From assembly GCA_020284085.1 (NCBI GenBank), contig JACEVL010000825.1, forward strand, positions 724,001 through 788,000: a DNA stretch of 64,000 nt, read 5' to 3'. A program made the position numbers and the translations under genes. Under the pieces are notes generated by a model, which saw nothing but the letters and a program-made list of their open reading frames with translations, made no database searches and was not told the DNA's origin. The stretch is from Aporrectodea caliginosa. Lineage: Eukaryota; Annelida; Clitellata; Crassiclitellata; Lumbricidae. Shown one piece after another: positions 53,501 to 64,000 of the stretch (the first letter of the stretch is position 1; every line of letters begins with the position of its first letter).

Positions 53501-56500
53501 CTCTGTAAAACTTATTTATAGCTGGCTGCTCGAGTTTAGTGTACGAAAACAACAACATTTGGTGAAGTTTATGATATAAAAGCTTGAGTACCTCTAGCTT
53601 TTACTTTCCCAATTTCTGGTGGTCTGTCAATTATGTGTAATAACTCGAGTTTAGTGTACGAAAACAACATTTGGTGAAGTGGATATCTACACCAAAATCC
53701 GGGACAATTTGGGATAAATCCTGGATACGGAACGCACAAGGCCGATTCCGGGACTGTCCCAGCGAATCCGAGATGATTGGCAGCCTTAGTGGCATACCTT
53801 ATGGACATTTTGGTTCCTCCACTTTTGGCATGCGTATCAAGAATAACACTGACTCGCCAAATTCTTCTTGTGTTGGGATATGTGACACAACATAGTCATA
53901 TGTCTTTATATATCCCTTCTTGTATTGCTGGCAATATATTTAAAGTCAGGGTATTTGTGTAAGCCTGGTTCTTGTATTTGTCAATATTTGGCAGTTTTAC
54001 CAATATTGTCTTTGACTAGTCCATCTGCATTAGTGCTTAATGTTATCAGACTCAACTTTCAGAGGTGGTGATGGGAATTTTGCCCAACGATTCTGTGGGT
54101 CTCTGCTGTCAAGTAATGTAAAATTGTGTTGACAGGTCAATGAAAGTTCATTGAGTAAATCCCTCACCATTACTGCACATTCAAAAATTCATCCAAACTT
54201 TATTTCTACTGCTAAAAACAGAATGTAGACCAAGTAAACTATTGTATTGTGTCACCTGCATTTTCCACCGATTTTACTCAAAGCCATGTTACTGTATTAA
54301 GGAGTTATTACACATAATTGACAGCCCACCAGAAATTTGGAAAGTAAAAGCTAGAGGTACTCAAGCTTTTATATCATAGACTTACATAAGTTACTTTGGC
54401 ATGGCATCTGGAATTAGAATAAGTATAGAAAAGAGATACCTGTTAAAAGTCGGATTGAGTTGCACAAAAATCAAGCAATCATTTTATGTGCATAATCTTC
54501 ACAAATGGCAGATTTGGATGACGAAGATGTGAATTTGATGTTATGTGCGTAATCATCATTGGCAGATTCTGTTGACTTGTTCAAACAGGAACTGGTGAAA
54601 ATGGCAGAAGAACATGCAAAGAACATTGATTTCCAAACTCCTTCAGCCGATGTCTCTAGCACGGTTGAAATTGTTATAAATAAGTAAGTGCTTGGAGTTA
54701 AATGATTAAATATGATTTGCTACCTTATATCTTCTTGACAATTACTTGCACATAACAGAAAGAAATATAAAAGCTCATAATTTATATGAAATTGAAGAAA
54801 TAGGAGGAAAAAGTTATTTATTTGTATCTGTAGTTTATTTGTTTGGACCATTATATGTGTATCTGAGCTTTTCTGTGGCTACTGAGCAAGATTGAAATAC
54901 TTCTACTTACTTGCAATATTTTTTATATAAAGTGTACATTTTTTATACTTGTCAAGCATCAAGGTAGCAGTGTGCTTGTTACCTTATCTGCAAATATATT
55001 GTTGATTTAGGTTGGGCCTCAAACAATTCTTTGAAGAGACATGTGACTGGTTTTGGTTAAATATTTGCATGCTTGTACATGTGTATGAATTAGAATGCTC
55101 CTGTAGTTATACACAGTTGAGAATTGTGATGGTTGTATATTTTGTGTTGTTTAGAGATTCTCAGTCACCTCAAACATTGGATGACGACCATGATGATGTG
55201 AATCGATTGTCGTATCCAAAAAACTCAAAATCCAAGTCAGCTGAAAACATCCTAGATGCGTGTCACTTTCACGGGACATCAACAGATGAACCTGATGGCA
55301 GCTGTGCCCCGAATACGCCAACCAATGATGTGCCGCCTCCAAAGCCCCCTATGCCTCAACGTTACTGGGACTTAGGAAATATTGGAAAGTTTAACAGGTT
55401 GTTACTCAGCACGTGCACAATTGTTGATTGACTGTATTAGACAATTAAAAGGATCATTTGTTCCCTTGCTTGAAAGGTCTTGAAAGGTGGCTGGCGTTGG
55501 GAAGTGAATCTTTGGAGAAGCCTTAGACTGTGTAAAGTGGAAATAGAGAACTTCTGTCAAACCCAGATGAACCGTAATAATGGCCTTTAGATTGTAGTTG
55601 TAGCAGAATTAAAAATTCCGTTCTATCATACAGAATTTGAAAACTGAAAATTGTCATTTGAAAACTTGACTATTGTGTTGTTGTTTTTTTCAGCATGCCT
55701 GGTCGGTTTTCTTTAAGAAACAGTCTGGAGGAAATTCCTCCGCCTCTGCCCGAGAAAAAGCGAAACTCTGCTGGACTATATGAGTCAGATGCACTGAGCA
55801 GTCGATCGTCAATGTCCTTCACAACGAGTCTGACGATTCCATCGAATTGCTCACCGACTAACAGTATTAGTTCAATGTTGAGTGGGTCCTCAGAGGAGCT
55901 TCTTGATGACCCTCCACCAAAACCTTCTCGATTGCCAAGCAATAGTCTCCATCGGCGTGACTCGAGGAGTTCCCAGTATGACAACATCGACACACCTTTA
56001 GAGTGTTCTTCCAACGTGTTTGAGTTTACTAAAAGCTTCCTGGTGGGGATACCCTGTGAAGCCACCAACTCCAGTCTGCCTCCTCCACTGCCTGTCAAGA
56101 AAGGTTCAACCAGCACCTCGTATGTCCGTACTGGTTCTCATTATGACAACTTCACTATCGAGCAGACATGCAGATCACCTCCAGCTGTTGTTGGTCCCAC
56201 ATACAACACTCGCAACGTTTGCTTGCCCCTAACAGCCGATAACAACACTACAGTTCTTCAGCCAGATGTCGTTCCACGCGTGCCATCAAAGAATGTCTCT
56301 CCCCATGTATTTGCGTCTACAAAGATCACTGAAGTTCACAAAAAATCATACAGTTTTACCAGAATGCAGGATAACTTTGTACAACCATTGCACGCTAATT
56401 ACCCTGAAGTATCACATACTGAGGGTTCTCAGCAACCACCTCCAATACCTCCAAAGAAACACGGTACGTTGTTGTTCTTGCATGTTAGGCCGGTCTAAAT

Positions 56501-59500
56501 AAAAGCTTTGTATGAGTGGAACTTATTTGGCACAATCTCATTTATGACTTCTCTGTGTGCTTTCAAGTCAGCTCTTGAACACTGATTGAATGCGAGTTCT
56601 GCAAAAGATCAGATGAATTGTGAACTAGGGAAAGAACGGTGATAACAAAGAGACACTGCATGAAAGACTAGTGTCACCAAAGTAAATACTGCTGTCTTAT
56701 TTGCTTTCAACCTTGATTGTGACAGGTCAGTTTTTAGGTATCTTGGATCATGAACTAAACAGACTTCAGCACATCCACCCATTCATTAGATATGCTCAGA
56801 GGTGTGGTCCTAAGTATGGAGTAATCCAGCAACTCATAGGCAGGCTTGAATATCTTTAATTTCTTTATAGAACTTTTAAGAACTGCCTATGGTGGCCATT
56901 GCTCCTTATTTCACATTTCTTACAAGGAATTACATTTTGAGCTTCATGATGATAGATTTTCTCAGTTGCCATCATGCTGACCAACAGTCCAGAGTATGTA
57001 TCTGAATGCTTTACTTATGTTTTGGCTGGTTTTGCAGTGCAAGCATACCTGAGTGCTTTTGGAGAATGTTCGTCGTCAATGGTCAGTGAATCCATGCGAC
57101 ACTCCATGTATTCCACCACTGTCCATCAGACGTATTATCAGGGTGAGCGGAACCTTGGGGGCTTTGAACCGTTTGGCTCTTGGGATCCTCAGAGTCGCAT
57201 TTTGAGCCTTGGATGCTCGTCGTCCTTTGACTTTGGTCCTGACGTGACCTTGGGTCTCACCAAGAGTACAAGCGAGGACAGCCGGCTGAACCCTCCACCA
57301 TTGATACCCCCGAAACAAAGAGACCAGGTATGTTGAATCAGTCAGTTGGCTAAGGTATGGTCATTTCAGATAGGACTGATTTTCATCCATTTTTGGTACT
57401 GTTTTGTCAAACAAGTCCTTACAGACATGACACCTTAATTATTATGGTGTCGTTTGGTTAACTTAATTGTAGAAACAATAAGGGCAATCTAATTAATGCA
57501 AATATGTTTTGTGGGTTGCTGGATTTTTTGACAAATTCTTATTTTAACATTTACAAAGCAATAAAAGTCTAAGGCAACCATATTGAAAAGTGGGCTCCAG
57601 CTGAAAGCTATTTTGTTTTTAATACTTGACTATGTCTGATACAAAGGGTACAACAAAGACTCATAATCTTGCATTGAAAGCCAAACTGTGTTGTAAATGA
57701 AGTCTTTGTTATAAGTAACAACTCGGCCACTGTTTTACACAGACATTGCAACAAATCTTACAGTGCGTTTTGGATTTACAATATTTTTGTTAGGAAATTT
57801 GGAGCCCACACACTGTTCTGCACTGTAACAATGCAACAGCAACCAATTTTCTGCTATGATTGTGTGTAATTTAATTTGGTGCTTCTGAATGTGACTATCA
57901 GTCTTCTAGTCAGATTACTTTGGACTCGGGCTACTATACACCTGCAAATCGGCAGACGCTGGTGATGGATGATGGCAGTGCTTCCATCGATGACAAGGGC
58001 GGTGCTTCTTTTTTTGAGCAACCGTCCTCTGATACTGCTCCTGTGAGCTTGGATCCTTCAGATGCCAGTGCCTCTAGTGAGAATGCTGAATCTCCTGAAA
58101 CACCAAAATATGCCATTGTGAACACCCTTGAAGATGAAGATGTTACTGATCAGCTGATTTCTAATAAACCCGTAAGTTTCATCATTGTGCTCAATCTGAG
58201 TCTCGCAAATTAGCTGCTTTTTGACCTTTTGAATGCTGTTGGTGCATCCCTGTGATAGTGGATGTGTTGCTGTGCTCACCATAGGTATGTCTGTGTGATA
58301 TTATGGGTGCTCTTGTTAAGTCATTGGAAGTAAGGGAACCATTCTATGTCATTTTACTGTTCACAGTAAAAATATGAGGAATTACTTTCGACCAATAGTA
58401 CTTCAGTGTTATTATTTAATTATTTCTGTATTATTTGATTTTAAAGTGGTGTATGCCTTAATGTAGGATGAGAGTAACTGTTAGACTAGAGGAACTGTGG
58501 CTGCATCACTTAACAAAACATTGGGTAATGATTGTTAACAGTTTTATCATTTGCTCTTATGTACTAGTGTTTCATTATTGAATTTATAGTTTTTATTTTG
58601 AACATCATACAACAATCCGTTATACAGTTCAATCGAGCAAACTATGTAGGCATCTAATTGTGATGCCAAAGGACAAATCCTGCTGATAGTCACCTGATTT
58701 CTTTTAACAGTTTTCAAGATGGCATTTTTAACAATGACTTATTACATCAGTTTTCATTAACTGTATAAATGCAGTGTTCTCTTAAATACTTTTCGCAGAA
58801 AAACATTAGCCCAATGTTACTTGTCGACTAACAAGTATACTTTTGCACAAGTCTTAAACTGGTGCATGGTAGTTCAGTTAGTTAGGTCGCCAGGCACAGA
58901 ATTCCATACCATAGGTTCAGTGATCACAATGGTTAGGCTAGCTATCTCGGTTTGCTGCAGCGAACATTTATAATTTTTTTGAAGATCAAGTGAAGTGATT
59001 ATGCAAACAACCATAGAGAGTACATTTTGTTTTAACTGATACATAAATAAATTTGCAGTTTGTTAGTTGAAGAATTAAATCGAGTGTGTAATATAGGTCA
59101 TTGTCAGAAAACACAAGAAAAGTAAATTTATTTTCACTAAAATGGAAATCACATTCATCACGTTTTCTTCTTGTTTGCTAGAATGAAGACGGTCCGGACA
59201 TTCGCGGTGGAACTGTTGATGCCTTAATTGTTCATGCTACAGTTGCAGGTATCCAAAATTGCTTACTGTTCTAATGTATTGACTGATAATTTCTATGACC
59301 ATTAGTTTCTAATGTGGAGCTATGACGCTTCAAGACTCCACTGCAAGTTCATGGGAAATGCAGCTTAATCCAGTCAGACAAGAGGCAGCATATGGGAATA
59401 TGTTTTGAGAAAATATTGGAATGATGCAGACTTAAACAAAGGACTTAAGAAGGAATGAAACTGTTACTGTTACATGCAAACTTGCCTAACTCTATCTCAA

Positions 59501-62500
59501 GCCAAACAACTCTGCAAATTTGATTAGGTCTGTTCAGTTGGGTGGCTTACCTGTTGACCGTAATGAATGCACACACTGTTGTAGTGGCATTTTCTAACCA
59601 TGCTCAATTTCACATCTCGCATAGTTATAGAATCAAACCTCTTTTGTATCACACCATCTTGATCCCTGTAGTTAACGCATTTATTTCCAGGAGAATTGAC
59701 TAATGTAAGTTACATTCATTGGTATCACTTAGAGAGATCTGCACTAACTAGGAAAGGCTCCGTTGTCAGAGCCTTAACAAGTAGTCTAGCACAGTTGTTC
59801 AAGTTCTTGGTTATTTAGCACATTTTCGGAACTTGATTTGTATGACTACATGCACTTATTGTACCAAACAGTTCAGATACAAATTAACAGTCGTTTTCTT
59901 GTCGTATTCGTTTTTTGCACTGCTCCTGAGATTTTTCTGTTTGATGAAATGTTCCATTTCATATAGCCTACTGAGTTATATAGCCTTTCCCGTCGTGCTA
60001 ATCATTAACGAATTTCTGTGAAATTCCCGTGTATTATTATAATACACGGGAATTACATGTAGGCTACAACAATTAGTGTTGTAGTGTACATGTAATTTAA
60101 ATCTTCATACAGGATTTGCATAGAATTAGTATTTGTGTTGTAAATTTGCTGTTATGGCATGGAAAGGATTAAAGTTACTGTCCCATTACAGATTTCTGAA
60201 AGCAGAAAGCATATTGTTTCTTTTTATAAAAAATGATCAAATTGAGTGGAAAATAAGAGGAAGCCATCAGCCTTTAGATAAGAATTATGATGTTTTTTTG
60301 TTTAGATTTGTTGTTTCGAGAAGCTTTCCTGATGACCTATCGCACATTCATATCACCGAGTGACCTCATAACGAAGCTGCTGCTAAGATACAACCGGTTC
60401 AGCAAAATTAATGACGTCAAAAAGAAGAAGCATTCACGAAACACATTCTCGCTTCTAGTTAGAGTGGTAGATGAACTGTGGTACGTTTCTGAAAAGGAAA
60501 AGGCTTTTTAGATGCTATCACTGATTGTGTAAAGACTTATTTCTATAAATAACGTTGGAGCCAAGTGGTATTGTAACACTTATAGTGCTGTAATAGAAAT
60601 ATCCTTCAATAAGCAGTAAAGATTATAGTTAATGAAAGAATGTAATAATGCACAATAATCTTTACTAAACCTACCTATATGTGTTTTAGTCCTTGATGGT
60701 AATTTTGTAAGCAAGAAGTTCAACTGGTACTTTAAAGCCCATCTTGTGTGTAATTTTGCTAAGTTTTTACATATCCTGGCTTTTGTGCAATGCACTCTAT
60801 GGCTAACCATTACCGACTTCATGGGTTTAACCCTTTAACGACGAGCATGTACTAAAATGTATGGGAAACCAATGCAGCTTATCATTAAAGGGTTAAGAAC
60901 TGTGATGCTTGGCTATAGTTCTCTGAACGGAAGTATGTCTGAGTGCATCAGTGTCATGTAATTAAAGGAAAACTGGTCATTTGTAATGACTCCAGGAGCT
61001 TTTCCACTTAACACAGCCCGATTGAATTACCGTTGCATTTACTTCCTATGCATTTATGTATGTATCAGGACACTTTGAAGTATCTTGCAAAAGCGCTGCA
61101 CACTTGACTATCTTACTGATCTAAACAAGTGTTTTAAGTTGAAATGCAACACAACTTATTTAGTAAGTGCTTCTCATAGGCGCTTGAAGTTATTTGATTG
61201 TTTAATGTAAGCAATCCTAGCAATATGTTTTAGGCAGGATAGGCAGTGTTAAGTGCTACTGATTCTTTATTACTTAGTGTTTGTACTTGTTTTTATTGTT
61301 CATAGCCGAGAAACAGATGAACATATGCTGCAGGTTCTGATGGACCTCGTCTACCAGCTTCTCAGCGATGGTGAGCTACATCTGGCTCGGACTATGCGAA
61401 AGAAGGTCCTAGAAAAGTTTGAAAATTACCGTTTGAAACAGGCGGCCAGTCACACGGTCACCCTTCTGTCATCTTACCAACTTACTGCAAAGTAAGTTTG
61501 CTCCCACTTTCTGCTAAGGTTCCGTTTGAGACAGTTGGTTCTTTAACTGGTTTTACACCATCAGATGCAAGAGATATATGTAAAATTTTGAAATTATATA
61601 TGTATTAGTGATCTTGACATTTATACAGCAGTATATTGAGAGCATCATATAACTGCAGTATTAGCAAAAGTATTGCACGCAATTTAACTTAGTATGGTGT
61701 GGTACTTAATTTATAATAAGCATAATCAATTTGGTACTCGATTTCATGATATCTGCTGAAAAAAGAATGGAATAAAAATAAAATTTTGAATTTGGTATGC
61801 ATGTTTGAAATTTTTTGACAACATGGAACTAGATTCTGAAAATTGGAAAGAGGAGGAGGAAATCTGAATCAGTTATTAATGGCCTTTGCCAATAGTCTAA
61901 GGTCATGTGATCATGGTCAGATTTGAGGACATTTGTGACAGGAAAGACACCTGCACATAGCGTGTTGCTACATTTGAAGGACCTCATTGGAGGCAGCCAG
62001 TGTGCAATTTGTTGTGTTTGTTGGTGTGGTTTTATTAGGTTTGGGTTGCTTGTGTTTGGAAGTGTTTACGAAGGGATTTTGCTTTTGTTTTATCTTAACA
62101 GAATACACAATATTACTGATTTCAAAGCAGTGAACATTGCTGAACAGATGACACTACTAGATAATGAACTTTTTAATAGAATTGAGGTAAGTAAAAGCAT
62201 GACGTGGTTTGTGGTGTTATTCAACCAGCTTTTATCAAATTGTCAGATTTATAGGTGAAATTTTTCTACAGGGAATTGGTAAAAATGTGAATTTGGTAAC
62301 TTGTTGTGCCAGACCCTCGCAATAACATGTGTTGATATAACACAAATTTGAGTATTACACGAATGCAACCATGGATTCAAAAATTTTCTATGAACTCCTG
62401 TGATCTGTGGAAAAAACTCATGTAGTAGCCTACATATTTTTTTGTTACATTGATCTGCAATGATCTTTGTAGTTGATCAAACAGTAGCATACTATACAAA

Positions 62501-63337
62501 GTTAGCTACTATAAAGCATCAATGTATTTCTGTAAGATTTTCTATGTTGGAGAACTCTGCAAAGTATGTAGATTTTTTATTCTACCATCCATTTGCTTGT
62601 CTAAGAATGGTTGCTAGAACTAAACTGCTGGACAAATTTATGTAAGAAGAAGGTTAATTGGATGATGTTCTAATGTCTTCTGTGGCTGTAACTGGCTTAG
62701 AGCCAACTGAGAATGGTTTGAGACATAAGCTATCGAGGTATTTGGAGGGTGCTAGCAAATATGTTCTGTTACTTTATGTAACACTATCTCTTCTAGATTC
62801 CAGAAGTCCTTCGTTGGTCTCGAGAGCAGTCGGAAGAACACAGTCCAAATCTGACAGAGTTCACAGAACATTTCAACAAGATGTCATACTGGTTGGTTGC
62901 CCTTTTTGCTCCGTTTTCTTTAGAAATTTTCCAAAGCAGCTTGTACCGTTCGAGTTGATCTTCTGCCACTTCACTCCCGTATTGGTGTTCGGTACCTCTG
63001 ACCTTTCGGCACTTTGTTCTACATTCCGTGTCAGAAATACATGCATCATTGTCAGCATAATCAGTTCCTGACAACGATGATGTATGTATGTATGTAATTT
63101 ATTTCTGACACTGAGTGCAGAACGACTTTCCGAACGGTCAGAGATACTGAACACCAATGCCTGCATGTACATACAAATGCAGACATACATACATAGTTAT
63201 TTTATATTGTAAAGTTTCCATGTATAGATGAGTCCTCATGTTTTGGTTTCTTTGTCAGGTGTCGCACACGAATTCTTGAGCAGGACGATCCAAAGGAAAG
63301 AGAACGTCATCTCATGAAGTTCATCAAAATAATGAAG
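47597..63337 (+). CDS. RAPGEF1: C3G, Rap guanine nucleotide exchange factor 1 (partial, both ends incomplete)
   Basis: C3G activates Rap1 (and R-Ras) downstream of Crk adaptors at adhesion and receptor complexes. Predicted exons: 47597-47799, 48804-48982, 52501-52651, 54589-54683, 55155-55397, 55694-56463, 57038-57327, 57902-58171, 59182-59248, 60306-60480, 61306-61491, 62102-62186, 62797-62891, 63259-63337. All are GT-AG with matching phases. The N-terminal helical region includes RLGGETKKVFQALRYIQDVV and VQELVKMAEE, collinear with vertebrate C3G. Proline motifs for Crk SH3 follow, then GPDIRGGTVDALIVHAT and AFLMTYRTFISPSDLI (REM domain). The last three exons start the CDC25 catalytic domain (IAEQMTLLDNELF, NLTEFTEHFNKMSYW, ERERHLMKFIKIMK). 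The rest of the catalytic domain lies beyond 64 kb. The first coding exon is not identified; the exon at 47597 needs a phase-1 donor upstream. Confidence 0.93.
47930..48300 (+). other. Intronic repeat-like segment in C3G
   Basis: This intron segment (between exons 47799 and 48804) has the old repeat phrase around 47990 and a frame at 48024-48251 rich in Cys/Pro. The latter covers tttgccctgatgtggattgg and aacacccgaccttcgggtt, which read like a decayed repeat end, not an exon. Confidence 0.35.
50704..51052. mobile_element. hAT-like MITE, 349 bp, in a C3G intron
   Basis: TIRs cagggatggccagctcgcg and ggttggccacctctg pair as inverses (CAGRGRTGGCCA). The duplication ctttagaa is perfect at 50696-50703 and 51053-51060. 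The GC-rich left shoulder (catgcggcccgcgggctg) pairs partly with ggcccgccgcatgcatgcc near the right. It lies in intron 48983-52500 of C3G. Confidence 0.85.
51708..52100 (+). mobile_element. Second copy of the composite (dimeric) SINE
   Basis: Order and sequence match the minus-strand copy at 12193-12563: head ggatcctgtgtggccgagtg, B-box gggttcgcttcccggtcgg, an ACAATACAAC-type linker, second head ggggcgcggtggtttagggg, B-box gggtacgaatccacc, and the same tail, followed by a fading caatacaa run. One substitution spoils the second B box (gggtacgaatcc). It sits inside the C3G intron 48983-52500, with the exon at 52501 about 400 bp downstream. Confidence 0.8.
53530..54378. repeat. Large inverted repeat (about 77-bp arms) in a C3G intron
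   Basis: The arm 53570-53645 (atgatataaaagcttgagta ... gtgtaataactc) is the near-perfect reverse complement of 54302-54378. About 655 bp separate the arms. In addition, ctcgagtttagtgtacgaaa plus acaacatttggtgaag occurs directly twice, before (about 53529) and at the inner edge (about 53644) of the left arm. No ORF lies between. Confidence 0.75.
55155..57327 (+). other. RAPGEF1: C3G proline-rich region: six candidate Crk-SH3 sites
   Basis: Three exons carry class II P-x-x-P-x-K/R motifs: PPPKPPMPQR (about 55333), PPPLPEKKRNS (about 55738), DPPPKPSRLP (about 55908), PPPLPVKKGS (about 56081), PPPIPPKKH (about 56440) and PPPLIPPKQR (about 57294). Vertebrate C3G has a similar series of P-P-x-L-P-x-K-K/R Crk-binding sites. 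The L/I-P-x-K-K forms match the Crk N-terminal SH3 preference best. Tyr-based motifs such as SQYDNI and SHYDNF between them could be kinase targets; that is inference. Confidence 0.8.
59182..61491 (+). other. RAPGEF1: C3G Ras-exchanger N-terminal (REM) domain
   Basis: Three exons, 59182-59248, 60306-60480 and 61306-61491, join in phase. They give GPDIRGGTVDALIVHATVA, DLLFREAFLMTYRTFISP, NTFSLLVRVVDELC and then LMDLVYQLLSDGELHLARTM. This is the standard REM layout, G-G-x-x-x-x-L-[IV]-x-x-A-T then F-x-x-T-[YF]-R-x-[FI], that stabilises the helical hairpin of the CDC25 domain. The CDC25 domain starts in the next exon at 62102. Confidence 0.85.
60827..60896. mobile_element. 70-bp TTAA-flanked mini-MITE
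   Basis: TTAACCCTTTAACGACGAGC at one end and CATTAAAGGGTTAA at the other are inverse. The centre, catgtactaaaatgtatggg, is shared with 63622-63692 in opposite orientation. It lies in the C3G intron between exons 60480 and 61306. Confidence 0.65.
62979..63161. repeat. Fold-back repeat, 60-bp arms, next to a C3G exon
   Basis: The left arm gtattggtgttcggtacctc ... tgtcagaaat (62979-63038) and right arm atttctgacactgagtgcag ... gaacaccaatgc (63101-63161) are inverse with several mismatches. The loop contains a gtat microsatellite. The element begins about 90 bp downstream of the exon ending at 62891. Confidence 0.65.
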
Positions 63338-63621
63338 GTTGGTAGTCATTTGACATTTCTTTTTAATCTAAACTGTTTGTTGCCAAGTAGATTGAGCTAT
63401 TATGACATGTTTTATCAAGAGAAGTAGAAATAGCTTTCTATCCCAAGATTATTTGATTTGTTTAGCTGTGTTTTTGCATAAAAATTATTTGTTTTGTTTA
63501 GCTGTCTTTTTGCATAAATCTTGAGTCACACTTAAGTTGTCATCTTTACCCCAGTGTGGTATGGTATTTGGGTTGTGTTCTAGTGACTGCAGTATTTTGA
63601 AGCATTTTGTTCCAGATGCCA

Positions 63622-63692
63622 TTAATCCTTTAACGATGAGCTGCATTGATTTCCCAGTCACTTTTAGTACATGTTCGTCGTTAAAGAGTTAA
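63622..63692. mobile_element. 71-bp TTAA-flanked mini-MITE, second copy (inverted)
   Basis: It starts ttaatcctttaacgatgag and ends cgtcgttaaagagttaa, and matches the reverse complement of 60827-60896 along nearly its whole length (ctgcattg.tttccca, ttttagtacatg). It lies in the intron after the C3G exon at 63337. Confidence 0.65.
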
Positions 63693-64000
63693 GTAGATTT
63701 TAACAGTTCTGAATTTAGGGTCATATTGACTATTCAAGTATGGTTACTCTGTATTTAAAACTCATTCTGAATATTCTGATTTATCTTAGTTTTCGTTAAG
63801 CTGACATAAGAAGAAGAGTACTGTAGAGTCAGTTGTGACATTAGTCTGGTTTAGATTATTTAGTTTTGTGTGGATCTGTGTATAGGTCATTGTGTTATAT
63901 AGACATGATTATATTCTGAGGGTGTGTGAACCGGCTTGGAATGGCAATAGATATAAAACCTAGTAATAAATTTATTTAGTTTTGTTTGATTACTTATTTT

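Noticed and set aside
54512..54588. Longer 5' version of the C3G exon at 54589 starting after an upstream ag
   Set aside because: Phase-0 entry there hits a stop; the acceptor at 54588 keeps the frame and matches the C3G helix (VQELVKMAEE).

Overview
The window looks like animal (metazoan) nuclear DNA. It is AT-rich, and its genes are split by GT-AG introns with consistent exon phases. It is crowded with tRNA-derived SINEs, non-LTR retrotransposon fragments, TIR mini-elements (MITEs) and long microsatellites. The gene families (a VWDE-type adhesion protein, the Rap1 exchange factor C3G) and the restriction-like-endonuclease LINEs fit a marine invertebrate; the phylum cannot be fixed from sequence alone.

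Layout. (1) About 1.2-15.0 kb, plus strand: 16 exons of a secreted or membrane-attached protein resembling VWDE (von Willebrand factor D and EGF domains), ending in a roughly 53-copy 15-bp coding repeat that makes a V-T-P-E-P stalk. Its 5' end lies outside the window or is unrecognised. (2) 22.35-16.83 kb, minus strand: a small six-exon gene, converging on the first, for an unrecognised type I membrane protein with a signal peptide, one transmembrane segment and a cytoplasmic PPPPY motif. (3) About 19.4-35 kb: a transposon-rich block holding LINE relics, two GC-rich LINEs with R2-like endonuclease domains embedded in (TAA)n arrays (one with an intact 975-codon ORF), a 30-copy ~54-bp satellite whose units can form two hairpins, and a GGGC-rich tandem repeat. 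(4) 35-47.5 kb: non-genic DNA with MITEs, a ~640-bp direct duplication and a decayed LINE. (5) 47.6-63.3 kb, plus strand: 14 exons of RAPGEF1/C3G, from the N-terminal helical region through Crk-SH3-binding prolines and the Ras-exchanger N-terminal (REM) domain into the start of the CDC25 catalytic domain. The gene runs off the right edge.

The two plus-strand genes are functionally unrelated: one is an extracellular mosaic protein, the other an intracellular Rap1 activator downstream of Crk adaptors. Much of the novelty is in the repeats. Five MITEs have 8-bp target duplications (one imperfect) and CA-starting TIRs, as in hAT elements. There are small TTAA-flanked MITEs, a dimeric SINE carrying two tRNA-like promoters, and evidence that a SINE and a LINE share a 3' tail.

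Exon coordinates were read by eye from splice consensus and phase. No alignment or expression data were available.
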